Assembly (NCBI GenBank): GCA_016296065.1
Contig: JAEDKA010000002.1
Coordinates: 100,138-164,137, forward strand
Origin: Kiritimatiellia bacterium
GTDB taxonomy: Bacteria; Verrucomicrobiota; Kiritimatiellia; RFP12; UBA1067
Reading direction: 5' to 3'
DNA length: 64,000 bases
Part shown: piece after piece, positions 42,161-51,441 of the stretch
Numbering within the stretch: the first letter of the stretch is position 1
Layout of the letters: every line of letters starts with the position of its first letter
Translations under genes and position numbers: made by a program
Notes under the pieces: generated by a model
What the model saw: the letters and a program-made list of their open reading frames with translations, nothing else
What the model was told of the DNA's origin: nothing
Databases searched by the model: none

Positions 42161-43333
42161 ATGCTGAATCAGGAAGTCTACGACGAGCTCGTTTCGAAGT
42201 TCGAGAAGCTCTACGGCGAGAAGCCTCAGGTTGTCGCCTATGCGCCTGGGCGCATCGAGGTCTTGGGCAACCACACGGACTACAACGAGGGCTACGTCTT
42301 CTCGGCGGCCATCGACAAGGGCACGTTCTTCGCGGTCTCGCCGACTGCCGACGCGAGCTGCGAGCTTACCGCCGGCGATTTCATGGAGACGGCGAAGTTC
42401 ACCACCTCCACGGTCGCCCCCGCGAAGGAGATGACGTGGCAGAACTACGTCACCGGCACCTTCAACTGGCTTTTCGACGGCAATCCCGCCGCGGCGAAGC
42501 ACGGCTTCAAGGCCATGTTCCTCGGCAACATCCCGCTCGGCGCGGGCCTGAGCTCGTCCGCCGCGCTCGAGATGTGCACGGCGCTTGCCCTCTCGAAGAT
42601 CTACGGAATCGAGAAGGACAGGACCACGCTCGCGAAGATCGGGCAGAAGGCCGAGCACACGTTCGCGGGCTGCCCGTGCGGACTCCTCGACCAGGCCTCG
42701 TCGATGTACGGCAAGGCCGGCGCGCTCGTCAAGAGCGACTTCCGCACGAACGAGTTCGAGTCCGTCCCGATGGGCGACGGCGTGGCGTTCATGATGGTCA
42801 AGTCGAACGCCAAGCACGCGCTTGTCGACGGCGCGTACGCATCGCGCCGCCAGGCGTGCGAGGATGCGGCTAAGTTCTTCGCGGGCGTCCTCAGGAAGCC
42901 GGTCACGCATCTGCGCGACGTCACGATGGCGGAGTGGGTGCTGTACCACGGTGGGCTCAGCGAGACTACGGCCAAGAGGGCGGTGCATCCGATAGGCGAG
43001 GACGAGCGCGTTCTCCAGGGTGCGGCGCTCCTCGAGAAGGGCGATTTGAAGGGCTTCGGCGCGCTTATGTACGATTCGCACGAGTCGAGCCGCAACTGGT
43101 TCGAGAACTCCTGCGAGGAGCTAGACGCGATCGTTGACGCGGCGAAGGCGATTCCCGAGGTATACGGAGCGCGCCTTTCGGGCGGCGGATTCGGCGGCAG
43201 CTGCTGCCTTCTCGTCGACCCCACGGCGGCCGACAGGATCGCGGCGCAGATTTCGAAGGAATACAAGGCGAAGTTCGGCGACGAGCCGGTCTGCAGCCTC
43301 ATCAAGCCCTCCGAGGGCGCACATCTCGTCTAA
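42161..43333 (+). CDS. galK: galactokinase
   Basis: A 390-residue GHMP kinase that phosphorylates galactose at C1 in the Leloir pathway. It carries the galactokinase signature PGRIEVLGNHTDYNEG (usually GEHTDYN; Asn replaces Glu here), the ATP-binding GHMP motif PLGAGLSSSAALEM, the catalytic Asp region GLLDQASSMYG and GARLSGGGFGGSCCLL. GAAAGGAGCG precedes the start. It shares a promoter with the transporter; GalT is not seen in the window. A GTTTAGAAGTTGAAAAGTTT tract fills most of the spacer (42107-42130). Confidence 0.93.
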   Translation: MLNQEVYDELVSKFEKLYGEKPQVVAYAPGRIEVLGNHTDYNEGYVFSAAIDKGTFFAVSPTADASCELTAGDFMETAKFTTSTVAPAKEMTWQNYVTGTFNWLFDGNPAAAKHGFKAMFLGNIPLGAGLSSSAALEMCTALALSKIYGIEKDRTTLAKIGQKAEHTFAGCPCGLLDQASSMYGKAGALVKSDFRTNEFESVPMGDGVAFMMVKSNAKHALVDGAYASRRQACEDAAKFFAGVLRKPVTHLRDVTMAEWVLYHGGLSETTAKRAVHPIGEDERVLQGAALLEKGDLKGFGALMYDSHESSRNWFENSCEELDAIVDAAKAIPEVYGARLSGGGFGGSCCLLVDPTAADRIAAQISKEYKAKFGDEPVCSLIKPSEGAHLV

Positions 43334-43359
43334 ACCAAGCATTCTGAAGGGAGAAATCA

Positions 43360-44481
43360 ATGAAATCCATAGTTCGCTCTCTCGCGGTGGCCGCGGCGGT
43401 GTCGGGGCTTTCTGCTTTTGCGCAGGACATAGAGGAGCTTGACGAGGAGGAGGTCGAGTCCTCTTCCGAAGTCGAGGCGACGGAGTCCGAGGAGGCTCCC
43501 ATTGAAATCGGCGGACAGCTCCACCACCAGAAGGCGGAGGCCAGGTTCTTCTACACCCTTCCCGAGGTCCACAAGCTTGAGGGCGTGGCAGAGTTCCTTC
43601 TGCCCGGCGGCGAGGCGTGGGCCCCCGTCGAGGAGGGTCGCCACTATCCGCTTGGCTCGTCCTTCCGCTCCATCGGCAAGGACACGCGTCTTACTGTCCA
43701 GTTTGGGCGTGAGTGCAGCATCATCGCAATTGGCGAGGCGTCCTTCGGAACGCGCGCCCAGGGCCTCGAGGAGAAGTCCCGCGCGATTTCGCTTGAGGGC
43801 GGCGTGATTGTCGTGAAGCTTCCGCGCAACCTTCCCGAGGGACTTTTCTCGGTGATGGCTCCGGGCTTCTCCGTGGTGAATCCCGCCGGCGAGTCCCGTT
43901 ACCGCTACGCCAAGACTGGCGATGGCGACCGGGCGACGATCCGCTGCGTCACCGGCTCCCTCGCGGTCGAGGGACGCCACTTCCGCATTCTTTCGATGCG
44001 TGCCGCCAACGAGGTCTGCATTCAGACTTCACAGGACATGCTCTTCACGGGCATCTACGGAACGCGCGGCGACTACATCTGCAAGCTTGACCAGGGGCTC
44101 GTCAAGGTCACCGACGTCGAGACCGGGGAGTCGCACATCAACCCGAAGTTCCTTGAGTGGAAGATCTCCCCGCAGACGGCGGTTCGCATCCAGCGCGCCG
44201 TCCCCGCGATCGGCAAGAACATGTCTGTCAGCGTGATGACCTTCGACGCGGCCGGAAACCTCAAGAACCGCTGTGCGTTCGCCGAGAACCGCTTCGAGAT
44301 CAATTCCGGCGAGCAGGCTCCCAGCACCAAGAGCGGACAGGCCGAGCTCGTGAAGAAGGCGGCCGAGGTCGCGTCCGACACGACGGCTGTTGAGGCCGAG
44401 GCCGTCGAGACCAGTGCCGCCGAGGGCGAGGAGTCGTCCGACTCCAGCACATCGGACGACGACGACGATTTGGATTTCTAA
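43360..44481 (+). CDS. exported FecR-like domain protein
   Basis: A 373-residue protein with a signal peptide (VRSLAVAAAVSGLSAFAQ), an acidic stretch, a beta-rich domain at about residues 60-170 (GGEAWAPVEEGRHYPLGSSF, DTRLTVQFGRECSIIAIGE, GGVIVVKLPRNLPEGLFSVM) and an acidic, disordered tail (SDSSTSDDDDDLDF). The pattern of a value threshold, then glycine-rich hairpins, resembles FecR-type periplasmic domains; the assignment is an inference. It lies 67 bases before the PpiD-like gene. Confidence 0.6.
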   Translation: MKSIVRSLAVAAAVSGLSAFAQDIEELDEEEVESSSEVEATESEEAPIEIGGQLHHQKAEARFFYTLPEVHKLEGVAEFLLPGGEAWAPVEEGRHYPLGSSFRSIGKDTRLTVQFGRECSIIAIGEASFGTRAQGLEEKSRAISLEGGVIVVKLPRNLPEGLFSVMAPGFSVVNPAGESRYRYAKTGDGDRATIRCVTGSLAVEGRHFRILSMRAANEVCIQTSQDMLFTGIYGTRGDYICKLDQGLVKVTDVETGESHINPKFLEWKISPQTAVRIQRAVPAIGKNMSVSVMTFDAAGNLKNRCAFAENRFEINSGEQAPSTKSGQAELVKKAAEVASDTTAVEAEAVETSAAEGEESSDSSTSDDDDDLDF

Positions 44482-44547
44482 AAAAGACGCCGAGGAAAAT
44501 TCCGGCGCCCAAAAGACAAAAGACAAGAGAAAGTTCAGAGCAACAAA

Positions 44548-46197
44548 ATGGTTATCCTGCAATTCAACAAGCTGATTCGCAACAAGTGGATTTGGGGCGT
44601 CTTTGCCATCGTCGTCGGTGGCGCGTTCGCGTTCGACTTCCTGGTAGACGACCTGATGAGGGACGACAGGACCGACAGAAACGACGCCAGCGCCGGGACT
44701 CTCGCGGGCGAGAACGTCGGCTCGTCGCTCTTCCGCGACATAACAGAGGAGCTGCGCGGCTTCGGACAGAACCGCGACTGGCGCCGGAAGTCGAGCGAGA
44801 TCAACCGCGAGGCTTGGGAGATCTGCGCGATGCTCGAGGCGGCCAAGCGCAACGGAGTCGTCGCGACGGATGCGGAAGTCGCAAAGGCCATCCGCACCGA
44901 CCGTTCTTTCCAGAAGAACGGGCAGTTCAGCTTCGCGCTCTACCAGGGGCTTCTCCGCGAGAACTCGCTCACGCCCGAGCGCTTCGAGGAGTTCCTCAAG
45001 CGCCGTCTGACGATGTCGAAGATCGCCGAGGGCGGCGCTGGTTCCGCCGTGTGGGCATCCCCGATGGAAGTCGAGCAGGCGGTCAACGACATGACTGACT
45101 CCTTCACCGTCAAGGTCGCGAACTTCGCGGAGGACAAGAAGGAGGCGGACGCCGTCAAGCTCGACGACGAAGGTCTCAAGAAGTGGTATGACGAGAACGC
45201 CAAGTCGCTTGAGCTGCCCGAGCGCATCAAGCTGCGCATGGTCGCGTTCGACGCGACGGACACGAACGTGCTCGCGAAGATGGTCGTCTCCGAGGATGAT
45301 CTCCGCGACCACTACGACGTGACCGTCGACAAGTATACCTCCACCGACACCAACGGCGTCGAGACCGTCAAGAAGTTCGAGGAGGTCCGCGATCTCGTCG
45401 ACAAGGAGGTCCGTCAGGTCGAGGCCGTCGAATACTTTGTCACGAACATCAACTCCAGAGTCTACGGCGTCCCGGCCGCGGCCGGCAAGTCCAGGCTGGA
45501 CGAGATCGCAGCCGAGGAAGGGCGCAAGGTCGTCACCACCGACTGGTTCGCCCCCGACGGGACGTACAAGGAGGGCTTCATGAAGCGCTCCTACCAGATC
45601 TGCCCCGGCGCGCAGACCCTGAACGAAGTTGTCGCCGAGCTCGATCCCGACACCGAGGATCTCCGCTACGGCGTGGTGCGTTCCGACAGGACCGTCTGGC
45701 TGGTCGAGAAGATCGAGACGAGCCCCGCGCACGTGCCGACCTTCGAGGAGGCCAAGGAGATCATCCGTCCGCGCGCTCTTGAAGCGGCCAAGGAGAAGGC
45801 GTTCAAGGACAAGGTCGAGGCTGTCGCGAAGAAGGGCGTCGAAGCCGTTCTCGCGTCCGGCAATGTCTCCACGAACATTACCTTCGCCGTCTGCGACCTT
45901 AAGTCTGGGGACTTCCCGGACCAGAACGCTGTCGCCGGTGCGGCGATCAAGCTCTCCAAGGGACAGGTTTCCGACTTCGTCCGCACAGGGAAGGGCAAGG
46001 GCATCCTCGTCGTCTGCGAGGACCGCGTCCCCGGCGATGCCGCGAAGGCGCAGATATGGAAGCTCCAGGTCCGTGGAACGGTGGAGATGCTCCAGCGCCG
46101 CGAGATTCCTGAGTCCTGGAAGAAGTGGAACCTCGAGCGCCTCGGCTTCGAGCCTGGCGAGGGCTCCTCGATAGTCGACGTGGAAGAGGAAGAATGA
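44548..46197 (+). CDS. membrane-anchored periplasmic chaperone, PpiD/SurA-like
   Basis: A 549-residue protein with one N-terminal membrane helix ([20 protein letters not shown]) and a SurA_N-like helical domain ([25 protein letters not shown] is the diagnostic stretch), then parvulin-like and C-terminal helical parts. PpiD/SurA proteins assist folding of exported proteins; the peptidyl-prolyl isomerase domain here is poorly conserved, so it may be chaperone-only. It overlaps dut by ATGA and starts an operon with dut and perhaps def and rfbA. Confidence 0.75.
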   Translation: MVILQFNKLIRNKWIWGVFAIVVGGAFAFDFLVDDLMRDDRTDRNDASAGTLAGENVGSSLFRDITEELRGFGQNRDWRRKSSEINREAWEICAMLEAAKRNGVVATDAEVAKAIRTDRSFQKNGQFSFALYQGLLRENSLTPERFEEFLKRRLTMSKIAEGGAGSAVWASPMEVEQAVNDMTDSFTVKVANFAEDKKEADAVKLDDEGLKKWYDENAKSLELPERIKLRMVAFDATDTNVLAKMVVSEDDLRDHYDVTVDKYTSTDTNGVETVKKFEEVRDLVDKEVRQVEAVEYFVTNINSRVYGVPAAAGKSRLDEIAAEEGRKVVTTDWFAPDGTYKEGFMKRSYQICPGAQTLNEVVAELDPDTEDLRYGVVRSDRTVWLVEKIETSPAHVPTFEEAKEIIRPRALEAAKEKAFKDKVEAVAKKGVEAVLASGNVSTNITFAVCDLKSGDFPDQNAVAGAAIKLSKGQVSDFVRTGKGKGILVVCEDRVPGDAAKAQIWKLQVRGTVEMLQRREIPESWKKWNLERLGFEPGEGSSIVDVEEEE

Positions 46198-46622
46198 TCC
46201 TCCGCTTCAAGAAAGTCCATCCGGACGCAACCCTGCCCGCGTATGCTCACAAGAGCGACGCGGGCATGGATTTGAGGAGCGTAGCCGACATCGTCATCGC
46301 TCCAGGGAAGCGCGCTCTCGTCCCTACGGGGCTTGTGATGCTCCTCCCGCCCAACTACGAGGCCCAGGTGCGTCCGCGCTCGGGGCTCGCCCTGAAGCAC
46401 GGCGTCACTGTCCTGAACACCCCGGGCACGATAGACTCCGGCTACCGCGGGGAGGTGGGCGTGATTCTCGCGAACTTCGGCGACGCCGATTTCACGGTGA
46501 ACAAGGGCGACAAGATCGCGCAGATGGTAATCGCGCCGGTGACGCAGCCTGAAATCGTCGAGACGGACACTATCGACGAAACCGACCGCGGGGCGGGCGG
46601 CTTCGGCTCCACCGGGGTTTAG
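46194..46622 (+). CDS. dut: deoxyuridine 5'-triphosphate nucleotidohydrolase
   Basis: A 142-residue homotrimeric dUTPase with the five motifs visible: SDAGMDLRS (1), [11 protein letters not shown] (2), [13 protein letters not shown] (3), [10 protein letters not shown] (4) and the flexible Gly-rich [10 protein letters not shown] (5). It hydrolyses dUTP to dUMP and pyrophosphate, keeping uracil out of DNA and feeding thymidylate synthesis. ATG overlaps the chaperone stop. Confidence 0.96.
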   Translation: MILRFKKVHPDATLPAYAHKSDAGMDLRSVADIVIAPGKRALVPTGLVMLLPPNYEAQVRPRSGLALKHGVTVLNTPGTIDSGYRGEVGVILANFGDADFTVNKGDKIAQMVIAPVTQPEIVETDTIDETDRGAGGFGSTGV

Positions 46623-46663
46623 CATCCGTCGACTCAACCTTCAACCTTTCAACTTTTACAGCC

Positions 46664-47209
46664 TTGAACCTCAAGATAATAAAATACGGCGATCCTGTGC
46701 TCCGCGAGAAGGCGGAGCCGGTCGCGGTCGTGACGGATGCTCTCCGCGCGCTTGCCGCGGACATGATCGAGACGATGCACCGCTCCAAGGGCGTCGGGCT
46801 CGCCGCGGAGCAGGTGGGGCGCACCGAGAAGCTCTGCGTGATCGACATTCCCGAGGGATGCGAGAACGAGGAGGACGAGGCGTTCAACGCTCCGATCCAG
46901 ATGCCGCTCGTCCTGTTCAATCCGGAGATCGTCTCCCAGGAGGGCAGTCAGCGCGACAAGGAGGGATGCCTCAGCTTCCCGGGCGTCGGAGGTTCCATAA
47001 CGCGCGCCGCGCAGGTCGTGTGCCAGTACCTCGACGAGAACAACATGCCGCAGATGATCACCGCGCGCGGATTCCTCGCAAGGGCGATACAGCACGAACT
47101 CGACCATTTGAACGGAATTCTCTACGTCGACCACATGTCGGCCGTCGAGCGGCTCACCTTCGCGCCCAAGCTTAAGCGCCTCGCTGCGGCGAACGGCGGG
47201 GCGCGCTGA
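46664..47209 (+). CDS. def: peptide deformylase
   Basis: A 181-residue metalloenzyme that removes the formyl group from new protein N-termini. Motifs are GVGLAAEQVG, EGCLSFPG (metal Cys) and QHELDHLNG (metal His pair, catalytic Glu). The start is TTG at 46664, required because the fold begins at LKIIKYGDPVLRE and no ATG is available before residue 34. No Shine-Dalgarno is present: a CAACCTTCAACCTTTCAAC tract precedes it, so initiation must be weak or coupled. Confidence 0.93.
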   Translation: MNLKIIKYGDPVLREKAEPVAVVTDALRALAADMIETMHRSKGVGLAAEQVGRTEKLCVIDIPEGCENEEDEAFNAPIQMPLVLFNPEIVSQEGSQRDKEGCLSFPGVGGSITRAAQVVCQYLDENNMPQMITARGFLARAIQHELDHLNGILYVDHMSAVERLTFAPKLKRLAAANGGAR

Positions 47210-47239
47210 TTCGCGGACTTCTAAGGAAGGGGGTTTGGC

Positions 47240-48121
47240 ATGGCAAGAAAGGGCATAATACTCGCGGGCGGCGCTGGAACGCGTCTTCATCCGCTCACGC
47301 GCGTCGTCTCGAAGCAGCTTCTGCCGGTGTACGACAAGCCGATGGTCTTCTATCCGCTGTCGACGCTGATGCTTGCCGGAATCCGCGAAGTGCTCGTCAT
47401 CTCGACTCCTGAGGACCTTCCGAACTTCGAGCGGCTTCTCGGCGACGGATCGGACCTCGGCATGAAGTTCTCCTACAAGGTGCAGGAGAAGCCGAACGGA
47501 CTCGCCCAGGCGTTCGTTCTCGGGGCGGAGTTTCTTGGCGGCGATGACGCTTGCCTCGTTCTAGGCGACAACATCTTCTACGGGGCTGATCTTCCGCGCC
47601 TTCTCAAGGGTGCCGCTGCGAGGAGCGAGCCGACGGTGTTCGGATACCGCGTGAGCGACCCCGAGCGCTACGGCGTGGTGGAGTTCGACGCGGAGGGCCG
47701 TGCGGTCTCGCTGGAGGAGAAGCCGGCGAAGCCGAAGTCCAACTACGCCGTTGTGGGGCTTTACTTCTATCCCAACGACGTCGTCAAGAAGGCAGCTGCG
47801 CTCAAGCCCTCGGCGAGGGGCGAGTACGAGATCACTGACATCAACCGCGCGTACCTCGAGGAGGGTCGGCTTTCGGTCGAGACGATGGGGCGCGGCTTCG
47901 CGTGGCTAGACACGGGCACGCACCAGTCGCTTGCCGACGCCACCAACTTCGTGCGCGCGCTCATCGAGCGCCAGGGGCTGCAGATTTCCTGCATCGAGGA
48001 GATCGCGTGGTCGAAGGGCTGGATAGACGACGCGCAGCTGCGGCGACTTGCCGACAACTACGGCAAGTCGACCTACGGCGCGTACCTGCGAAACCTCGTT
48101 CGCGAGACGCAAGGGGCGTAG
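47240..48121 (+). CDS. rfbA: glucose-1-phosphate thymidylyltransferase
   Basis: A 293-residue RmlA-type enzyme making dTDP-glucose, the first step towards dTDP-rhamnose and other deoxysugars. Signatures: [54 protein letters not shown] and [10 protein letters not shown]. Length is standard. The rmlBCD genes are not in the window. AAGGAAGGGGG precedes the start. Confidence 0.94.
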   Translation: MARKGIILAGGAGTRLHPLTRVVSKQLLPVYDKPMVFYPLSTLMLAGIREVLVISTPEDLPNFERLLGDGSDLGMKFSYKVQEKPNGLAQAFVLGAEFLGGDDACLVLGDNIFYGADLPRLLKGAAARSEPTVFGYRVSDPERYGVVEFDAEGRAVSLEEKPAKPKSNYAVVGLYFYPNDVVKKAAALKPSARGEYEITDINRAYLEEGRLSVETMGRGFAWLDTGTHQSLADATNFVRALIERQGLQISCIEEIAWSKGWIDDAQLRRLADNYGKSTYGAYLRNLVRETQGA

Positions 48122-48150
48122 CCGCTGAATGAACATGCCCATGAAAGCCG

Positions 48151-48630
48151 ATGATCATATATGAATGGATCGGGTGGGTTCTGATTGCAATTGGAACCAT
48201 CGGCTGCTTCCTTCCGGTGCTGCCGGGTCCGCCGATTGCATACGCGGCGCTTTTCCTCGCCCTTGCGAGAGGCGACCATTCGTCGCCAGGGGTTTCCGCG
48301 TTTGCTGTTTCCGGATTGGTGATGGCGCTGGTGCTGATCCTCGACTGGATCGTTCCGGCGCTCGGGGCGAAGAAGTTCAACTGTTCGCGCATCGGGATGC
48401 TTGGATGTTTCATCGGAACGATCGCCGGGATGTTCTTTCTTCCGCTCGGAGTCGTTGCAGGGCCGTTTCTCGGGGCGCTCGCGGGTGAAATCGTGTCTGG
48501 CAAGCCGTTCGGCCTGTCGCTCAAGGGGGCGTTCGGCGCACTTCTTGGGTACGTGTTCGGCGTGGTGCTGAAAGTCGCATGCTGCGGATTCATCGCCTAT
48601 CAGTTCTGGTTGGCGGTTCATGGATCGTAG
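48151..48630 (+). CDS. DUF456 membrane protein
   Basis: A 159-residue protein with four to five membrane segments rich in Gly (IGTIGCFLPVLPGPPIAYAA, LGCFIGTIAGMFFLPLG, VAGPFLGALAGEI), matching DUF456. The family function is unknown, and its glycine-zipper-like helices occur in many small inner-membrane proteins. It follows rfbA by 29 bases without a clear ribosome site. Confidence 0.8.
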   Translation: MIIYEWIGWVLIAIGTIGCFLPVLPGPPIAYAALFLALARGDHSSPGVSAFAVSGLVMALVLILDWIVPALGAKKFNCSRIGMLGCFIGTIAGMFFLPLGVVAGPFLGALAGEIVSGKPFGLSLKGAFGALLGYVFGVVLKVACCGFIAYQFWLAVHGS

Positions 48631-48705
48631 GCGGCGCCTCTCGGGCGGCTGGCTGCATCGGCGCACCGTCCGACAGGATATGGTCAGGATGATACTCCCG
48701 TATAA

Positions 48706-48734
48706 TTGCCAGGGAAAGGCCACTGTGCTATAAT
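48706..48734 (+). promoter_or_regulatory. promoter for a probably leaderless glycosidase transcript
   Basis: TTGCCA (48706-48711), 17 bp spacer, TGC-TATAAT (48729-48734). The ATG chosen (48745) is 10 bases past the -10; an ATG at 48740 lies in another frame. A second TATAAT sits at 48701. Confidence 0.65.
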
Positions 48735-48744
48735 TTCGCATGAG

Positions 48745-51312
48745 ATGAGGATACTAGCGTCATTGCTTTTCGCGGCTGTCTTGGCCATGCCGTGCGTCCA
48801 TGCCTACGAGCCCGTGTCCGCCGCCGTCGAGACTCCTGAGGGAACGGCGAGCAGGTCGAAGCTCGTGTGGGCTGGGGATGGTGTTGTGACAAACGGAATC
48901 GTCTCGTTCTACCGTCATTCGTTCTCCCTGCCCGCAAAGCCGGAGAAGGCAGCGCTCGATACGTATCTCGACGACGACGGACAGGTCTTCATAAACGGAC
49001 GCGAGGTGCCGTCCCGCGGAGACGTCACGGCACTGCTGAAGCGCGGGGCGAACACCATCGCCGTCCGCGTCGAAAACGCCGTTTCCACCTCCGCCATGAT
49101 CTATCTCGTCTCCTGCGAGGACGAATACGGCAACAGGTTCTACGTCCACAGCGGCACTTCGCTCAAGGGGACGGTGAAGCCTCAGCCTGAGGGATGGGAG
49201 CAGCCGGACTTCGACGATTCGGGGTGGCCGAACGTGAAAGTGTGCGCAGACGTCCTCGGAAAGCCCTGGGCGCTCTACTACGATCTGAAAAACCGATTCA
49301 CGACGAGGGACGAGCGCGCCCGACTTGCCAGGCTGGAGTCTCAGCTGATGGTTCTCCCGAAGGGGCTTGAAGACGAGCCCGATCCCGCCGTGCGCGTTGT
49401 CTACCGCGGCAACCAGCCGAAGATTGAGGTCAACGGCAGACAGCTCGACGCGGCGGTCAACATATGCAATCCGGGCGACTCTTACCGCGACAACGCGATC
49501 GTCAGGTGCGCTGAGGCCGGATTCGGAATCGTCGAGCTCCGATTCGTGATGGAGAGGTTCTGCGACGACGAGGGAGCCCCTGTCGGATTCGGCATGGTCG
49601 ACGAGGCGGTGCGGCGCGTGCTCGGGCTCTGTCCGGAAGCGTACGTGGTGCTGGGGCTCGACTTCAGGATGAACAAGTGGGCGGGGCGGCATCCGTCAGA
49701 GCAGGCCGGAGTCGCCTCGTCGCGCCGTCCGCGCCCTTCGGCCGCGAGTGTCGCATACCGCGATCAGGCGCTCCGCGTCATGAGGGAGTTCGCTGAGTTT
49801 GCGAACGCGAAGCCTTGGGCGAAGCGCGTCGTGGGAATCCGTCCGCTGTGCGCCGTGTACACGGAGTGGGTCTACGGCGGAATGATCGAGGCGCCCGACA
49901 CGGGCGAGAGAATGCGGGAGAGGTTCCGCGCCTTCATGAAGGCGCGGCGTGGGGTAGAGAACGCCGAGATTCCGTCCGCACTGCGGTGCAGCAAGGATGG
50001 CGCACTCCACGATCCGGCGGAGGATGGACTCGTTCTCGACTATCTCGAATGCCACGCGAATGTCGTTGCCGATTTAGTCCTTGCGTTGGCGGGCGAGGCG
50101 CGGCGGCTGTTCCCGGGCAGGCTTGTTGGCGTCTGCCACGGCGGGCTCTATTCGCGCGGCGCGCGGGACGCGTCCGGCGCTCCTGTGGACAGGGTCATCG
50201 AGAGTCCGGACATCGACTTCATCTCGAACCCTCCTTTCGCCGATGCGCGCGCCCGGCTTTCCGGCGGCGGGTTCGCCCCGCGGACATCGCCTGCGACGCT
50301 CCGCCGGCTCGGGAAGTTCCTGCTCGTCGAGGACGACAGCCGGTTCCACCATCTCTCGGGCTGGCTCAAGGGCTCGCAGAACCTGGCGACGAAAACCGTG
50401 CTGGAGACGGAGATGAACGTGCGCCGCAACTGGCTGAACCAGTTTTTCGACGGCGACGGAATCCAGCTCTGCGATTCCGTCAAGGGCGTCGGGGAGCGTC
50501 CGAACGCCTTCGACGACCCCGCTGTGTTCAAGGGCATAGCGGACGCCAAGGCGGCGCTAAGGAAGGCTGGTGTCGCGTCCTTTTCGTCCGGAAACACCGT
50601 TGCCGTCGTGACGAGCCCGCGCGAGCGGCTCAGGATGGACGGCAGACCCGACTCGCCGTTCACGCGCCTTGTCTGCCAGCAGCCGTTCATTGACATCTGC
50701 CGCAGCGGCGCTGCGTTCGACATGCTGTCGCTTGAGCACTACCTCGCGAATCCGCGCGGATACAAGACCGTCGTCTTCTTGGACGCGTTCTACCTGACCG
50801 CGGAGGAGCGAGCCAGGCTGAAGACGCTGACGCGAAAGCCCGGCTTGACGTCCGTGTGGATCGGTCCTGCGGGCGGAGTGACGGACGCCGGTTTCAGCGA
50901 CGCGGCGATGTCCGATCTCACCGGCGTTGCGGCATCTGGCGTCGCGCGCAGGCCTCAGATCGTCTGCCGCGACGGCGCGGCGAAGGCCGTCTGCGACGGA
51001 AAGGCGTATTCCAAGGCTTTGGCCGCCGGCGGAAGGAGTATCATCGTGCCGGAGATGCCGAAGTCTCCGTCGGAGTATGCGTCGGTCCTCAAGGAGGCGG
51101 GTGCGTGGCTCTACACGTCCCCCGGAAGCTATTTCCGGCGCTACGGCGACATTATAATGCTGCACACTGGCATGATTGGAAGACACACTATACGGCTGCC
51201 GAGAAAGCGGGATACCGTGCGCGAGCTATTCACGGACGCGAAGTTCTCCTCCTCGGTCGTGACCGTCGAGACCAGCGGACCCGCCACGTGGCTGTTCAGG
51301 ATCGAACGGTGA
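48745..51312 (+). CDS. secreted GH42-like glycosidase, paralogue 1
   Basis: The product is 855 residues with a signal peptide (ILASLLFAAVLAMPCVHA). Residues about 30-170 form a jelly-roll (DTYLDDDGQVFINGREVPS, FDDSGWPNVKV) as in beta-galactosidase accessory domains. A TIM-barrel-like core follows, with conserved acids in RPLCAVYTEW and FLLVEDDSR as candidate catalytic Glu. A Rossmann-like third domain (AFDMLSLEHYLANPRGYKTVV) resembles the GH42 trimerisation domain, then a final beta domain. The class is inferred from layout; the substrate is unknown, likely a plant or mucin beta-glycan. It is related to the next gene along most of its length. Confidence 0.6.
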   Translation: MRILASLLFAAVLAMPCVHAYEPVSAAVETPEGTASRSKLVWAGDGVVTNGIVSFYRHSFSLPAKPEKAALDTYLDDDGQVFINGREVPSRGDVTALLKRGANTIAVRVENAVSTSAMIYLVSCEDEYGNRFYVHSGTSLKGTVKPQPEGWEQPDFDDSGWPNVKVCADVLGKPWALYYDLKNRFTTRDERARLARLESQLMVLPKGLEDEPDPAVRVVYRGNQPKIEVNGRQLDAAVNICNPGDSYRDNAIVRCAEAGFGIVELRFVMERFCDDEGAPVGFGMVDEAVRRVLGLCPEAYVVLGLDFRMNKWAGRHPSEQAGVASSRRPRPSAASVAYRDQALRVMREFAEFANAKPWAKRVVGIRPLCAVYTEWVYGGMIEAPDTGERMRERFRAFMKARRGVENAEIPSALRCSKDGALHDPAEDGLVLDYLECHANVVADLVLALAGEARRLFPGRLVGVCHGGLYSRGARDASGAPVDRVIESPDIDFISNPPFADARARLSGGGFAPRTSPATLRRLGKFLLVEDDSRFHHLSGWLKGSQNLATKTVLETEMNVRRNWLNQFFDGDGIQLCDSVKGVGERPNAFDDPAVFKGIADAKAALRKAGVASFSSGNTVAVVTSPRERLRMDGRPDSPFTRLVCQQPFIDICRSGAAFDMLSLEHYLANPRGYKTVVFLDAFYLTAEERARLKTLTRKPGLTSVWIGPAGGVTDAGFSDAAMSDLTGVAASGVARRPQIVCRDGAAKAVCDGKAYSKALAAGGRSIIVPEMPKSPSEYASVLKEAGAWLYTSPGSYFRRYGDIIMLHTGMIGRHTIRLPRKRDTVRELFTDAKFSSSVVTVETSGPATWLFRIER

Positions 51313-51403
51313 CGCCTCCGCTTATTGCAGTATAGTGCCCTTTGTATACTCGGGTATAGCAGTTTCATATACGCCTGTATAATTGTTGATCCGGCGTGTT
51401 TTT

Positions 51404-51412
51404 TGCTAAAAT
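51404..51412 (+). promoter_or_regulatory. extended -10 (TGC-TAAAAT) upstream of glycosidase 2
   Basis: TAAAAT at 51407-51412 preceded by TGC; TTGTTG at 51383 is a possible -35 (18 bp). A further TATAAT lies at 51378. The leader would be about 23 bases. Confidence 0.55.
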
Positions 51413-51441
51413 TGTCACGTCGTTTCACAAAGGGAAAAACA

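Noticed and set aside
44479..44510. Terminator after the FecR-like gene
   Set aside because: GACGCCGAGGAAAATTCCGG can fold into a bulged hairpin, but there is no T run after it.
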